A stretch of DNA of 64,000 nucleotides from Acidobacteriota bacterium (GTDB taxonomy: Bacteria; Acidobacteriota; Vicinamibacteria; Fen-336): the NCBI GenBank assembly GCA_011526565.1, contig WYBL01000086.1, positions 86,219 to 150,218 on the forward strand, read 5' to 3'. Within the stretch, counting starts at the first letter, position 1; each line of letters begins with the position of its first letter. A program made the translations under genes and the position numbers. This document shows positions 33,222 through 42,431 of the stretch, in pieces. Below the pieces are notes generated by a model. That model made no database searches. It had not been told where the DNA came from and saw nothing but the letters and a program-made list of their open reading frames with translations.

Positions 33222-35239
33222 CGGCGCGATCTTTCGCCGTCGTGCTGGTCGCGGCGCTCGCGTCGGGCGCCGCGGCGGAGGACTGCGCCGAGAACCTGCT
33301 GTCCGGAGCCCGCATCGTGGCCACCCACGGCGTACTCCACCCCGAGCGGATCGCCGACGGCCGGCTGTTGCCTCACGGCTGGAGCGAGAGCCTGCCCGAC
33401 GCGGTGCCGATGCCCGCCGGTTCCTTCGTCGTGTGGGACCTCGGGGTGACCCGCGACATCGCCGCGCTCGTGATGCAGGCGTCGCCGACCGGCCGCTTCC
33501 GGGTGCTGGTCAGCGAAGACGGCGCCAGCGGCCGGCCGATCTGGGAGGTGGGGCCGATCGCGGCCGGCGGCGTCGTCGAGCGTGGCAGCGCCGACGTCCG
33601 GGCCCGCGCCCGCCTGCTGCGGCTGGAGGCGCTGGCGCCGGGGCGGGTGGTCGAGCTGCGGGCGTTCTGCGCGAGCGGCGAAGCGTTCCCGCCGCCCGCG
33701 GTCGTCGACTCCACGCTGCCGCGCGACGCCTCGGTCGAGAGCGCCGAGCGGGCCCGCGCGGCGCGGGCTCCGCTGGCCCTGCTCGGCGGCGTGGCGCTGC
33801 TGGCGCTGGCGCCCCGGCTGCGCCGCCGCCCGCGGATCGCCCTGGCGTGGCTGCTCTCGCTCGCCGGCCTCGCTTCGTGGGCGCAGTTCGGCCCGCTCCA
33901 CGCGCCGCTCCACGCGCACGACGCGACCCACTACTTCCTCGGCGCCAAGTACGCCCCGGAACTCGGTCACCTCGAGCTCTACCGCTGCATCGCCCGCGCC
34001 GAGCAGGAAGCCGGGCGCGGCGCCGCCGTGTCCGCGCTGCGGGTGCGCGACCTCGACACCTACGCGCTGCGGCCCGGGGCCCGCTTCCTCGAGCCGGGCG
34101 CCTGCCGCGCCCGCTTCACGCCGCAGCGCTGGCAGGCGTTCCGCACCGACGTCGACGCGCTGCGCGGGATGCTCGGCGATCACGGCCTGCGCGGCGTGCT
34201 GCGCGACCACGGCTACAACGCGACGCCGCCGCAGACGCTGTGGCTGTCGATCGTCATCGGCGCCACCCCGGCGTCGCCCACCGCGCTGCGGCTGCTGGCA
34301 GCGCTCGACCTGCTGGCGCTGGCGGCGGTCGTGCTGGCCTTCGGCTGGGGCTTCGGGCCGCGGGCGGCGGCGCTCTGCGCGCTGGTGATCGGCTGCGGCG
34401 CGCCCTGGGGCTACGAGTGGATCGGCGGCAGCCTCGGCCGCTTCGCGTGGCTCGCGCTGCTGGCGCTGGGGCTCGCCGCCGCCCGCCGCGAGCGCTTCGC
34501 GCTCTGTGGCGCCGCGCTGGCCGGGGCCGGCCTGCTGCGCCTGTGGCCGTTCGCCTTTCTCGGGGGACTCGTGGCGTGGGCGACCCTGCGCAGCCTGCGT
34601 GCCGGCCGGCTGCTGCCCGCCGCGCGCTCCGCCGCGCTGGGCGCGGGTCTCGCGCTGCTCGTCGGCCTCGGGGGCAGCCTGGTGCAGCTCGGGCCGGCGG
34701 CGTTCCGCGGTTTCGCGGAGAAGATGAGCGCCCACCGCGAGCACGTCAGCGTCAACCAGGCCGGCCTGCCGCCGCTGCTCTCGGCCTCGGCGCAGCGCTC
34801 GCTCGACGCGTTGCGGGCTCCGGAGCTCGACGACCCGGACAGCCTCTGGCGGCAGAGCCACCGCCACGCCCGCGAGGCCGCCGCGCCCGTCGCCTGGGCC
34901 ATCGCCCTGGTCGGCGCCGTGCTGATCGGCGCCGCCGGCTGGCGCCGCCGCGGCCCGGTCGAGGCGATCGCGCTGGGCGGCGTGCCGGTGTGGGCGCTGC
35001 TCGGCCTGTCGTCCTACGACTACGCCTGGCTGGTCGCGCTGGTCCCGCTCTGCGCCGCGCGCGCGCCGCGCGCCGCGGCGCTGCTCCTCGTGGTCGCCCT
35101 GTCGGCCCTGCTGCGCCACGCGTTCTCGTTCGAGCTGGAACACGCGCTGTTGAACGCGGCGCTGGCGCTGCTGGTGCCCGGCGTGGGGCTGGCCGCCGCC
35201 CTGCGCGGATGGCCGAAGCGGAGGCTGGGGCGGACGTGA
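33218..35239 (+). CDS. membrane protein with discoidin-like domain inserted in the pot operon
   Basis: The 673-residue protein starts with a signal peptide (VVLVAALASGAAAEDC), followed by a domain (ENLLSGARIVATHGVLHPERI, FVVWDLGVTRDIAALVMQAS, YRVLV-type strands) that resembles F5/8-type discoidin domains. From about residue 185 on there are 10-12 membrane helices with large loops (HAHDATHYFLGAKYAPELGH). The domain order resembles membrane-bound glycosyltransferase or transport components, but I cannot name it. It overlaps potB (GTGA) and potC (GTGA), so it is co-translated with the transporter. It is not a standard pot subunit. Confidence 0.6.
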   Translation: MTARSFAVVLVAALASGAAAEDCAENLLSGARIVATHGVLHPERIADGRLLPHGWSESLPDAVPMPAGSFVVWDLGVTRDIAALVMQASPTGRFRVLVSEDGASGRPIWEVGPIAAGGVVERGSADVRARARLLRLEALAPGRVVELRAFCASGEAFPPPAVVDSTLPRDASVESAERARAARAPLALLGGVALLALAPRLRRRPRIALAWLLSLAGLASWAQFGPLHAPLHAHDATHYFLGAKYAPELGHLELYRCIARAEQEAGRGAAVSALRVRDLDTYALRPGARFLEPGACRARFTPQRWQAFRTDVDALRGMLGDHGLRGVLRDHGYNATPPQTLWLSIVIGATPASPTALRLLAALDLLALAAVVLAFGWGFGPRAAALCALVIGCGAPWGYEWIGGSLGRFAWLALLALGLAAARRERFALCGAALAGAGLLRLWPFAFLGGLVAWATLRSLRAGRLLPAARSAALGAGLALLVGLGGSLVQLGPAAFRGFAEKMSAHREHVSVNQAGLPPLLSASAQRSLDALRAPELDDPDSLWRQSHRHAREAAAPVAWAIALVGAVLIGAAGWRRRGPVEAIALGGVPVWALLGLSSYDYAWLVALVPLCAARAPRAAALLLVVALSALLRHAFSFELEHALLNAALALLVPGVGLAAALRGWPKRRLGRT

Positions 35240-37047
35240 AGCGCGGCCTCGGCCTCTTCGCGCTCGGCGTCTACCTCTTCCTCTACGCGCCGATCGTCGT
35301 GCTGGCGGCGCTGTCGTTCAACGAGAGCCGGAGTTCGGCAACGTGGGAGGGCTTCACCTTCGCCTGGTACCTGAAGCTGCTCCAGAACGCCCAGGTGATG
35401 CAGGCGCTGCGCAGCAGCCTGATCGTGGCCTTCGTCTCCACCGTCGTCTCCACGCTGCTCGGCACCGCCGCGGCGCTCGCCTTCCACCGCCACCGCTTTC
35501 GCCGCGCGGCGTGGCTGGAGGCGCTGTTCGCGCTGCCGATCGTGGTGCCGGAGATCGTGATCGCCTCCTCGCTGGTGCTGCTCTACGCGGCGCTGTCGCT
35601 GCGCCTCGGCCTCGTCACGGTGGTGCTGGCCCACGTCGCGTTCTCGGTCTCCTACGTCGTGGTCGTGGTGCGGGCGCGGCTCCACGGCTTCGACCGCACG
35701 CTGGAAGAAGCGGCGATGGACCTCGGCGCGGGGCCGTGGCGCACGCTGTTCGCGGTGACGCTGCCGCTGTGCGCGCCGGCGATCCTGGCGGGCGCGCTGC
35801 TCGCCTTCGCGCTGTCGATCGACGACTACGTGATCACCTCGTTCGTCGCCGGCGTCGGCTCCACCACGCTGCCGCTGCAGATCTACTCGATGGTGCGCAG
35901 CGGGGTGTCGCCCGAGATCAACGCGGTGTCGACGCTGCTGCTGCTGGCCACCAGCCTGCTGCTGCTGGCGGCCCACCTGCTCGAGCGCGGCCGGCCCGCG
36001 CGGCTGTGCGCGGCGCCCGCCGGCCTCGGCTTCGCGCTGCTCGCCGGGCCGTTCCTGCTCGGCGGCCCCTCCGCGGCCGGCGGCGAGCGGGCGCTCAACC
36101 TCTACATCTGGTCGAACTACATCGCGCCGGAGACGCTCGCGAAGTTCGAGGCCCGCCACGGCGTCAAGGTCAACGTCGACCTCTACGACTCCAACGAGGC
36201 GCTGCTCGCCAAGCTCCAGGCCGGCAACGCCAACTACGACGTCGTGTGCCCCTCGAACTACGCGGTGGCGATCCTGGCCCGCCAGGACCTGCTGCTGCCG
36301 CTCGACCTGTCGGCGCTGCCGAACCTCGCCCACGTGGACCCGGCCTTCCTCGACCGCCCGCACGACCCCGGCAACCGCCTCTCGATCCCCTACTTCTGGG
36401 GCACCACCGGCATCGCCTACCGGAAGAGCCGCACCGGCCCGATCGACTCGTGGAACGCGCTGTGGGACCCGCGTTTCGCGGGCCGCATCCTGATGCTCGA
36501 CGACGCCCGCGAGACGCTCGGCGCCGCGCTGCTGCTGGACGGCCGCGGCGTCAACGAGGAGGACCCGGCGGCGCTGGGCCGGGCCCGGCAGCGCCTGCTC
36601 GCGCAGAAGCCGCTGGTCCGCACCTACAACTCGGCCGACTTCGACCAGGTGCTGCTGGCGGGCGACGTGTGGCTGGCCCAGGGCTGGAGCGGCCAGTTCG
36701 CGAAGGCGATGGACCAGGACCCGGACATCGAGTACGTGGTGCCGAAGGAGGGCTCCAGCTTCTTCCTCGACAGCCTGGCGATCCCGCGCGGCGCGCCCCA
36801 CCCGCAGCTCGCCCACGCGTTCCTCGACTTCGTGATGGAGCCGGAGATCGCTGCCGAGATCTGCGCGACGATGCGCTACTCGACCCCCAACCGCTCGGCC
36901 CGCGCGCTGCTGCCGGCGGCCATCCGCGACCACCCGGCGATCTTCCCGCCCGCCGACGTGATGCGGCGCGTCGAGTTGCTCGAAGACGTCGGCGAAGCGA
37001 CGGTCCTCTACGACCGCCTGTGGACGGAGGTCAAGTCCGCCCGCTGA
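35236..37047 (+). CDS. PotC-PotD fusion: polyamine permease joined to substrate-binding protein
   Basis: Residues 1-265 are a PotC-type permease with six helices and the EAA loop LEEAAMDLGAGPWRTLFAVTLP. After the last helix a hydrophobic segment (LGFALLAGPFLLGGPSAAG) leads straight into a PotD-type periplasmic binding protein (LNLYIWSNYIAPETLAKFE, YDVVCPSNYAVAILARQ, YFWGTTGIAYRKS, YSTPNRSARALLP) of about 320 residues. No stop and no ATG, GTG or TTG lies between the halves, so it is one 603-residue chain. The binding protein would be tethered outside the membrane by the extra helix. GTG at 35236 follows GGAGG and overlaps the previous stop. Confidence 0.9.
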   Translation: MKRGLGLFALGVYLFLYAPIVVLAALSFNESRSSATWEGFTFAWYLKLLQNAQVMQALRSSLIVAFVSTVVSTLLGTAAALAFHRHRFRRAAWLEALFALPIVVPEIVIASSLVLLYAALSLRLGLVTVVLAHVAFSVSYVVVVVRARLHGFDRTLEEAAMDLGAGPWRTLFAVTLPLCAPAILAGALLAFALSIDDYVITSFVAGVGSTTLPLQIYSMVRSGVSPEINAVSTLLLLATSLLLLAAHLLERGRPARLCAAPAGLGFALLAGPFLLGGPSAAGGERALNLYIWSNYIAPETLAKFEARHGVKVNVDLYDSNEALLAKLQAGNANYDVVCPSNYAVAILARQDLLLPLDLSALPNLAHVDPAFLDRPHDPGNRLSIPYFWGTTGIAYRKSRTGPIDSWNALWDPRFAGRILMLDDARETLGAALLLDGRGVNEEDPAALGRARQRLLAQKPLVRTYNSADFDQVLLAGDVWLAQGWSGQFAKAMDQDPDIEYVVPKEGSSFFLDSLAIPRGAPHPQLAHAFLDFVMEPEIAAEICATMRYSTPNRSARALLPAAIRDHPAIFPPADVMRRVELLEDVGEATVLYDRLWTEVKSAR

Positions 37048-37080
37048 GAGCCCGCGGAACCCGCTGCGGGGGACGGCAAC

Positions 37081-37162
37081 GGCGCCACAGAGTCACAGAG
37101 ACACAGAGGGGAAGAATCCCGAGGAGTCTCTGTGCCTCTGTGCCTCTGTGCCTCGGTGGCGC
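37081..37162. repeat. imperfect inverted repeat with CACAGAG units between convergent genes
   Basis: Left arm 37081-37108 and right arm 37127-37162 are imperfect complements built from repeated CACAGAG/CTCTGTG units, and both outer ends are GGCGCC. The hairpin lies between the potCD stop and the convergent POT gene stop, so it could act as a bidirectional terminator. Similar CACAGAG-rich palindromes are scattered in some Acidobacteria genomes. No T-run follows either arm. Confidence 0.6.
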
Positions 37163-37181
37163 CCTTCGTTTCGGGCCGCGA

Positions 37182-38471
37182 TCAGGCCGGCTTCGGTGCC
37201 ACGAATCTGTCGTAGAGGAGCATGCCGATCGTGGACGCGACGCCGATGGCGCCGACCCAGTACCACATCTCCTGTGGCGCGGCGGCGCCGGGGCCCGGGA
37301 CCAGTACGCCGTCTGTGCCGCGGCTGCCGATGTAGTGGGCGACCAGCTTGCCGCTCGTCACGCCGGACACGAAGGTGCCGATCGCCACCGGCAGGAACGC
37401 GAAGCCCATGTAGGTGCCGACCTGCTCCTTGGGAGCGAGGTCGGCGACGTACTCGTAGTAGCGCGGGGCCTGGGTCGCCTCGCCGATCGCGAAGATCACG
37501 ATCGCGACGATCGTCATCGTCAGGGTCGGGAAGCTGCCCATCACGAACCACGAGGCGGAGGCCAGCACGAAGCCGATCGTCATCGCCCGGATCGGCGCCA
37601 GCGCCTTGGCCAGCGCCGCCGCGGGAACCGTGACCAGGATGATGGTCCAGGCGTCGACCGTCTCGATCACCTCGAACTTGCTGTAGTCGAGCACGTCCTT
37701 CACGTAGAAGGGCAGGGCGTAGAAGATGTGCCAGAACATCGCCCAGAAGCCCGAGAAGATGACCAGGAACGAGACGAAGCGCAGGTTGCCGAACACCATG
37801 AACATGTCGGCGATCACCTTGCCCATCGAGGCGACCGGCGCCGCGTCGGCGGGCCGCTCCGGCTCCTTGAAGAACACCAGCGTGGCGACCACCAGCAGCA
37901 GGCTCGTCACCGACGACATCACGAGCACGTAGGAGATGCCGACGTTCTCGCGCACCTGCATGGCCAGCAGCGGGCCGATCGCGCCGCCCAGGTTCACGAG
38001 CGTGTAGTAGATCGAGTAACCGAGGCCCTTGGTCTCGCTGGTCGTCGTGCGGGCCACGGTGCCGACGATCGAGGGCTTGATCAGCGAGCCGCCGATCGCC
38101 GTGATCACCAGCGCGCCGATCATGTAGGCCTTGGCGCCGAAGAGCGCGACCAGCGGCGCGCCCGCGGGCAGCCCGGCGAGGCCGATCAGGAAGTAGCCGA
38201 CGCAGAAGATCGAGAAGCAGGCGGTCAGGCTGACCTTGAAGCCGTAGCGGTCGACGATGGTGCCGGCCAGGATCGGCAGGAAGTAGAGCAGCGTGTTGAA
38301 CAGGCTGCCGACGAGCCAGCCGGCGGTCTCGGGGCCGAGGCCCACCTGCTCCGCGACGTACACCGCGAGCACGGCCTTGCTGCCGTAATAGGCGAAGCGC
38401 TCGAACAGCTCGAGGGTGTTCGCCACCCAGAACGAACGGGTGAAACCCGTGCGCAACATCGCGAGGTCCAA
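37182..38471 (-). CDS. POT-family peptide MFS transporter
   Basis: The carrier of 429 residues has about 12 membrane helices. The N-terminal helix carries the proton-coupling ExxERFxYY motif (LELFERFAYYG), followed by GWLVGSLFNTLLYFLPILAGTIVDRYG. A second POT marker is GSLIKPSIVGTVARTT. POT carriers import di- or tripeptides with protons. The gene converges with potCD across the CACAGAG palindrome and is divergent from the MFS gene at 38590 (118-nt gap). Confidence 0.88.
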   Translation of the reverse strand: MDLAMLRTGFTRSFWVANTLELFERFAYYGSKAVLAVYVAEQVGLGPETAGWLVGSLFNTLLYFLPILAGTIVDRYGFKVSLTACFSIFCVGYFLIGLAGLPAGAPLVALFGAKAYMIGALVITAIGGSLIKPSIVGTVARTTTSETKGLGYSIYYTLVNLGGAIGPLLAMQVRENVGISYVLVMSSVTSLLLVVATLVFFKEPERPADAAPVASMGKVIADMFMVFGNLRFVSFLVIFSGFWAMFWHIFYALPFYVKDVLDYSKFEVIETVDAWTIILVTVPAAALAKALAPIRAMTIGFVLASASWFVMGSFPTLTMTIVAIVIFAIGEATQAPRYYEYVADLAPKEQVGTYMGFAFLPVAIGTFVSGVTSGKLVAHYIGSRGTDGVLVPGPGAAAPQEMWYWVGAIGVASTIGMLLYDRFVAPKPA

Positions 38472-38589
38472 GGCTCCTCCTCCGCGGCGGCGCCGTGCCG
38501 GCCGGAAAACCCCGCGAGTATCGGGGCCGCCCGCGGCGCGGTCAATCGCCTGCTAGATTGCCGGCTCCACCCCGGAGGTCAGGCGTTCG

Positions 38590-39831
38590 ATGGCGGATGC
38601 GGCGCGGCGGGACGACGGCGGGACGCGGCTGGTGCTCGGGCTCTGCGCGCTGAACGTGCTGGCCTACGTCGACCGCCAGTTGCTGGCGGCGCTGGCGCCG
38701 CTGCTGATCGCCGACCTCGGCCTGTCGCGCGCCGACGTCGGGCTGCTGGTCGGGCTCACCTTCATCGTCGTCTTCGCGCTCGGCACGGGCGTCGTCGGCA
38801 GCCTCGCCGACAGCGGCTCGCGGCCGCGGCTGATCGCGGGCGGCCTCGCCACGTGGAGCGCCGCCACCGCGCTGACCGGCACCGCCACCGGCTTCGCCTC
38901 GCTGGCGTTCTGGCGCTCGCTGGTCGGCGCCGGCGAAGCGACGCTGCCGGCGCCTGCGCTGTCGATGATCGCGGACCGCGTCGCCCCCGAGCGGCGCGGC
39001 CTCGCCAACGGCGTCTTCTACGCCGGCATCCCGGTCGGCTTCGCGCTGGCCTTCGCGCTGGCCGGGACGATGGGCCCCGCCCTCGGCTGGCGCGCCTGCT
39101 TCTTCGTCCTGGGGCCGCTGGGCCTGCTGGGCGTGTTCGCCGTGGCGCGCATGGCCGACCCCCCGCGCCGCGGCGCCGCGCGCCCGGCCGCGGGTGTCGT
39201 CGAGTCGTTCCGCGCGCTGGCGGCGGCCGTCGCCGCGCGGCCCGCGCTGGGCGTGCTGACCCTGGCCGGCGTTCTCGTCGTGTTCGCGAGCGCGTCGTCG
39301 CAGCACGTGATCACCTGGCTCGTGCAGGAGCGCGGCTTCGAGTTCCGCCGCGCGGCGCTGCTCTCGTCGGGCCTGATGCTGGCCGCCGGCCTCGCCGGCA
39401 ACCTCGGCATCGGGGCGCTGACCGACCGCGCGCGGCGCCGCCACCCCGGCGACCGGCTGCTGGCGCTCGCCGGCCTGGCGGCGCTGGGCCTCGCGGCGAC
39501 CTTCGGCTTCTACACGCTGTCGCCGGGCTCGCCGCTGTTCCTGCCGTGCTGGTTCGTGGCCCAGGCCTTCCTGCTCGGCTGGTACGGCGCGTGGATCGCC
39601 GGCATCGACGAGCTGGCGCCGGAGGGACGCAAGGCGACCAGCGTGGGCGCGGCGCTGCTGGTGCTGAACCTGCTCGGCGTCGCCACCGGCCCGTGGATCA
39701 CGGGCCTGATCGGGGATCGCGCGGGCCTCGGCGCCGGGCTGCTGTGGAGCCTGGCACCGGCCGCGCTCGGCGCGCTGCTGTTCGCCGCGGTCGGCCTCTC
39801 CGAGCGTCGCGCGGCACCGGCGGAAGGCTAG
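38590..39831 (+). CDS. MFS transporter, spinster-like
   Basis: The 413-residue protein has 12 predicted helices. The N-terminal block LNVLAYVDRQLLAALAPLLIADLGLS is typical of the spinster/UhpC-like MFS group, and the loop motif DSGSRPRLIAGGLATWS with LVGAGEATLPAPALSMI follows. Substrate unknown; relatives handle hexuronates, sphingolipids or drugs. Its stop (TAG) shares bases with the stop of the convergent 80-residue gene (palindromic CTAG). Confidence 0.82.
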   Translation: MADAARRDDGGTRLVLGLCALNVLAYVDRQLLAALAPLLIADLGLSRADVGLLVGLTFIVVFALGTGVVGSLADSGSRPRLIAGGLATWSAATALTGTATGFASLAFWRSLVGAGEATLPAPALSMIADRVAPERRGLANGVFYAGIPVGFALAFALAGTMGPALGWRACFFVLGPLGLLGVFAVARMADPPRRGAARPAAGVVESFRALAAAVAARPALGVLTLAGVLVVFASASSQHVITWLVQERGFEFRRAALLSSGLMLAAGLAGNLGIGALTDRARRRHPGDRLLALAGLAALGLAATFGFYTLSPGSPLFLPCWFVAQAFLLGWYGAWIAGIDELAPEGRKATSVGAALLVLNLLGVATGPWITGLIGDRAGLGAGLLWSLAPAALGALLFAAVGLSERRAAPAEG

Positions 39832-40070
39832 ACGTCGAGCGCCTTCTGGACGAAGTCCTCGGCGTCGAGGCGGTCCTCCTCGGCGTGCAGCGCGGCCAGC
39901 ACCTGGCCCTCGCGGGCGGCCAGCCTCTCGTAGAGGTGGCGCTCCTCGGGGTCGGCGGAGGCGTGGTGCGCGGCCTCGGCGAGCAGGGCCTGCGCCTCGC
40001 TCTCGACGGCCAGCAACTCGTGCAGGATCTCGCGGCGCGACATCCCGGGGGCCAGGTGGTGCTCGGTCAT
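39828..40070 (-). CDS. small helical acidic protein of unknown function
   Basis: This 80-residue protein is predicted to be almost all helix (REILHELLAVESEAQALLAEAAHH, HLYERLAAREGQVLAALHAEEDRLD) with no Cys or membrane segment. A strong AGGAGG lies about 7 nt before the ATG at 40070, which supports real translation. It overlaps the MFS stop by four bases tail to tail. No family is recognised; rubrerythrin-like or ferritin-like motifs are absent. Confidence 0.65.
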   Translation of the reverse strand: MTEHHLAPGMSRREILHELLAVESEAQALLAEAAHHASADPEERHLYERLAAREGQVLAALHAEEDRLDAEDFVQKALDV

Positions 40071-40236
40071 CGTCCGCTCCTCCTGCGTGCGCGGGCCCCG
40101 CACCTCCTGCGGTCCCCTCTCCTGTCGGGGCAAGCAGCAAGGTTCGTACCGCCGCCCGAGTGTTGGGGTTTCCGCCACTGCTGGTCGCCGTGAACGCTGG
40201 TAGCCTTCGCCCCGACCCCGCACCCAGGAGGCACCT

Positions 40237-41163
<927 letters not shown>

Positions 41164-41171
41164 GAGCGCGG

Positions 41172-42431
41172 GTGGCGCTCTCGGTCCGCGAGCGGCCGGT
41201 CTTCTCCTCGATCGTCGAGGTCCTGGAGGAGCGGCTGTCCGCGCGCGGGCGGTTCCTCGTGGTCGCCCTGATCCTGTTCGCGACCCTCGGCCTCGACACC
41301 CGCCGCACCCAGAACTTCCGCGTCTTCGCGCTGGCGGCCGGCCTGTTCGTCGCCGCGTCGCTGTTCGCCTTCGTGCGACGTCCCCGAGCCACGCTCGACT
41401 GCGCGCTGCCCGAGCGGGCCACCGCGGGACGCCCGGTGCCGCTCGAGGCGCGTGTCAGCGCCGCGGGCGAGGCCGTGGAGGACGACCTGCTGCTGTCGTT
41501 CCCCGTGGCGCGCCGCTGGTCGTCGAGCGTGCCGGTCGAGCCGCGCCAGCACCGGGTCATCGCGCTGCCCGGCAAGCCGGCGACGGTGAATGCCACGCTG
41601 CGCCCGCTGCGCCGTGGCCGCTACCGGCTGCGGCCGCCGGTGCTCCGTGGCACCGACCCGCTGGGTCTCGTCGCCGGCCGCGCGCGCGAGGCCGCCGAGC
41701 GGCCGCTGCTCGTCTACCCGCGCTTCTTCAACTTCGGCGAGCTGAGCGTGCCGGTCGGGCGCCGCTACCAGCCGGGCGGCATCCCGATGAGCTCGTCGAC
41801 CGGCGACGCCCAGGAGTTCGTCGGCACCCGCGACTACCGCGAGGGCGACGCGATCAAGAACATCCACTGGCGCTCGTTCGCGCGGCGCGGCAAGCCGGTC
41901 GTGCGCGAGTTCCAGGAAGAGTACTTCTGCCGCATCGCGCTGGTGCTCGACACCGCGACCCCGCGCCGCATGCGCGCGGCGGACGAAGCGCGCTTCGAGG
42001 CGGCGATCTCCGTGCTGGCCTCGATCGCCGATCAGTTCAGCCGCGGCGACTTCGTGATCGACCTGCTGGCCGCCGGGCCCGATCTCTATTACGTCAGCGC
42101 CGGCCGCTCGCTGGGCAGCCTCGACACCGTGCTCGACGTGCTGGCGGCGCTGGAGCCGGTGCCGGAGGCGCCGTTCGCCACCGTCGGCCCGCCGCTGATC
42201 GACGCGCTCGCCCAGATCTCGACGGTCGTCGCGGTGCTGCAGGACTGGGACGCGTCGCGCGAGTCGTTCCTGCGCGAGGTGAAGGCGCTCGGCACCGAGG
42301 TCCGCGCCTTCGTCGTGCGCGAGGGGCCGCCCGGCGCGCCGCTGCCGGCATCGGAGCTGTTCGAGGTGTCGATCCTGCGGCCGTCGGAGATCGACGAGCG
42401 GATCGCGCTCGAGGAGCGGGCGCGGGCATGA
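41172..42431 (+). CDS. DUF58 domain protein with two membrane segments
   Basis: The 419-residue protein has two N-terminal membrane segments (FLVVALILFATLGL and VFALAAGLFVAASLF), a beta-rich middle and the DUF58 signature EFVGTRDYREGDAIKNIHWRS, then a vWA-like C-terminal domain (IALVLDTATP). DUF58 proteins are partners of MoxR ATPases; their activity is unknown. GTG at 41172 starts 8 nt after moxR ends. It overlaps the next gene by 4 nt. Confidence 0.9.
   Translation: MALSVRERPVFSSIVEVLEERLSARGRFLVVALILFATLGLDTRRTQNFRVFALAAGLFVAASLFAFVRRPRATLDCALPERATAGRPVPLEARVSAAGEAVEDDLLLSFPVARRWSSSVPVEPRQHRVIALPGKPATVNATLRPLRRGRYRLRPPVLRGTDPLGLVAGRAREAAERPLLVYPRFFNFGELSVPVGRRYQPGGIPMSSSTGDAQEFVGTRDYREGDAIKNIHWRSFARRGKPVVREFQEEYFCRIALVLDTATPRRMRAADEARFEAAISVLASIADQFSRGDFVIDLLAAGPDLYYVSAGRSLGSLDTVLDVLAALEPVPEAPFATVGPPLIDALAQISTVVAVLQDWDASRESFLREVKALGTEVRAFVVREGPPGAPLPASELFEVSILRPSEIDERIALEERARA

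Noticed and set aside
35236..37047. Separate potC and potD genes broken by a sequencing error
   Set aside because: The frame is continuous, the linking helix reads sensibly, and there is no candidate stop or start in the junction, so a real fusion is the simpler reading.
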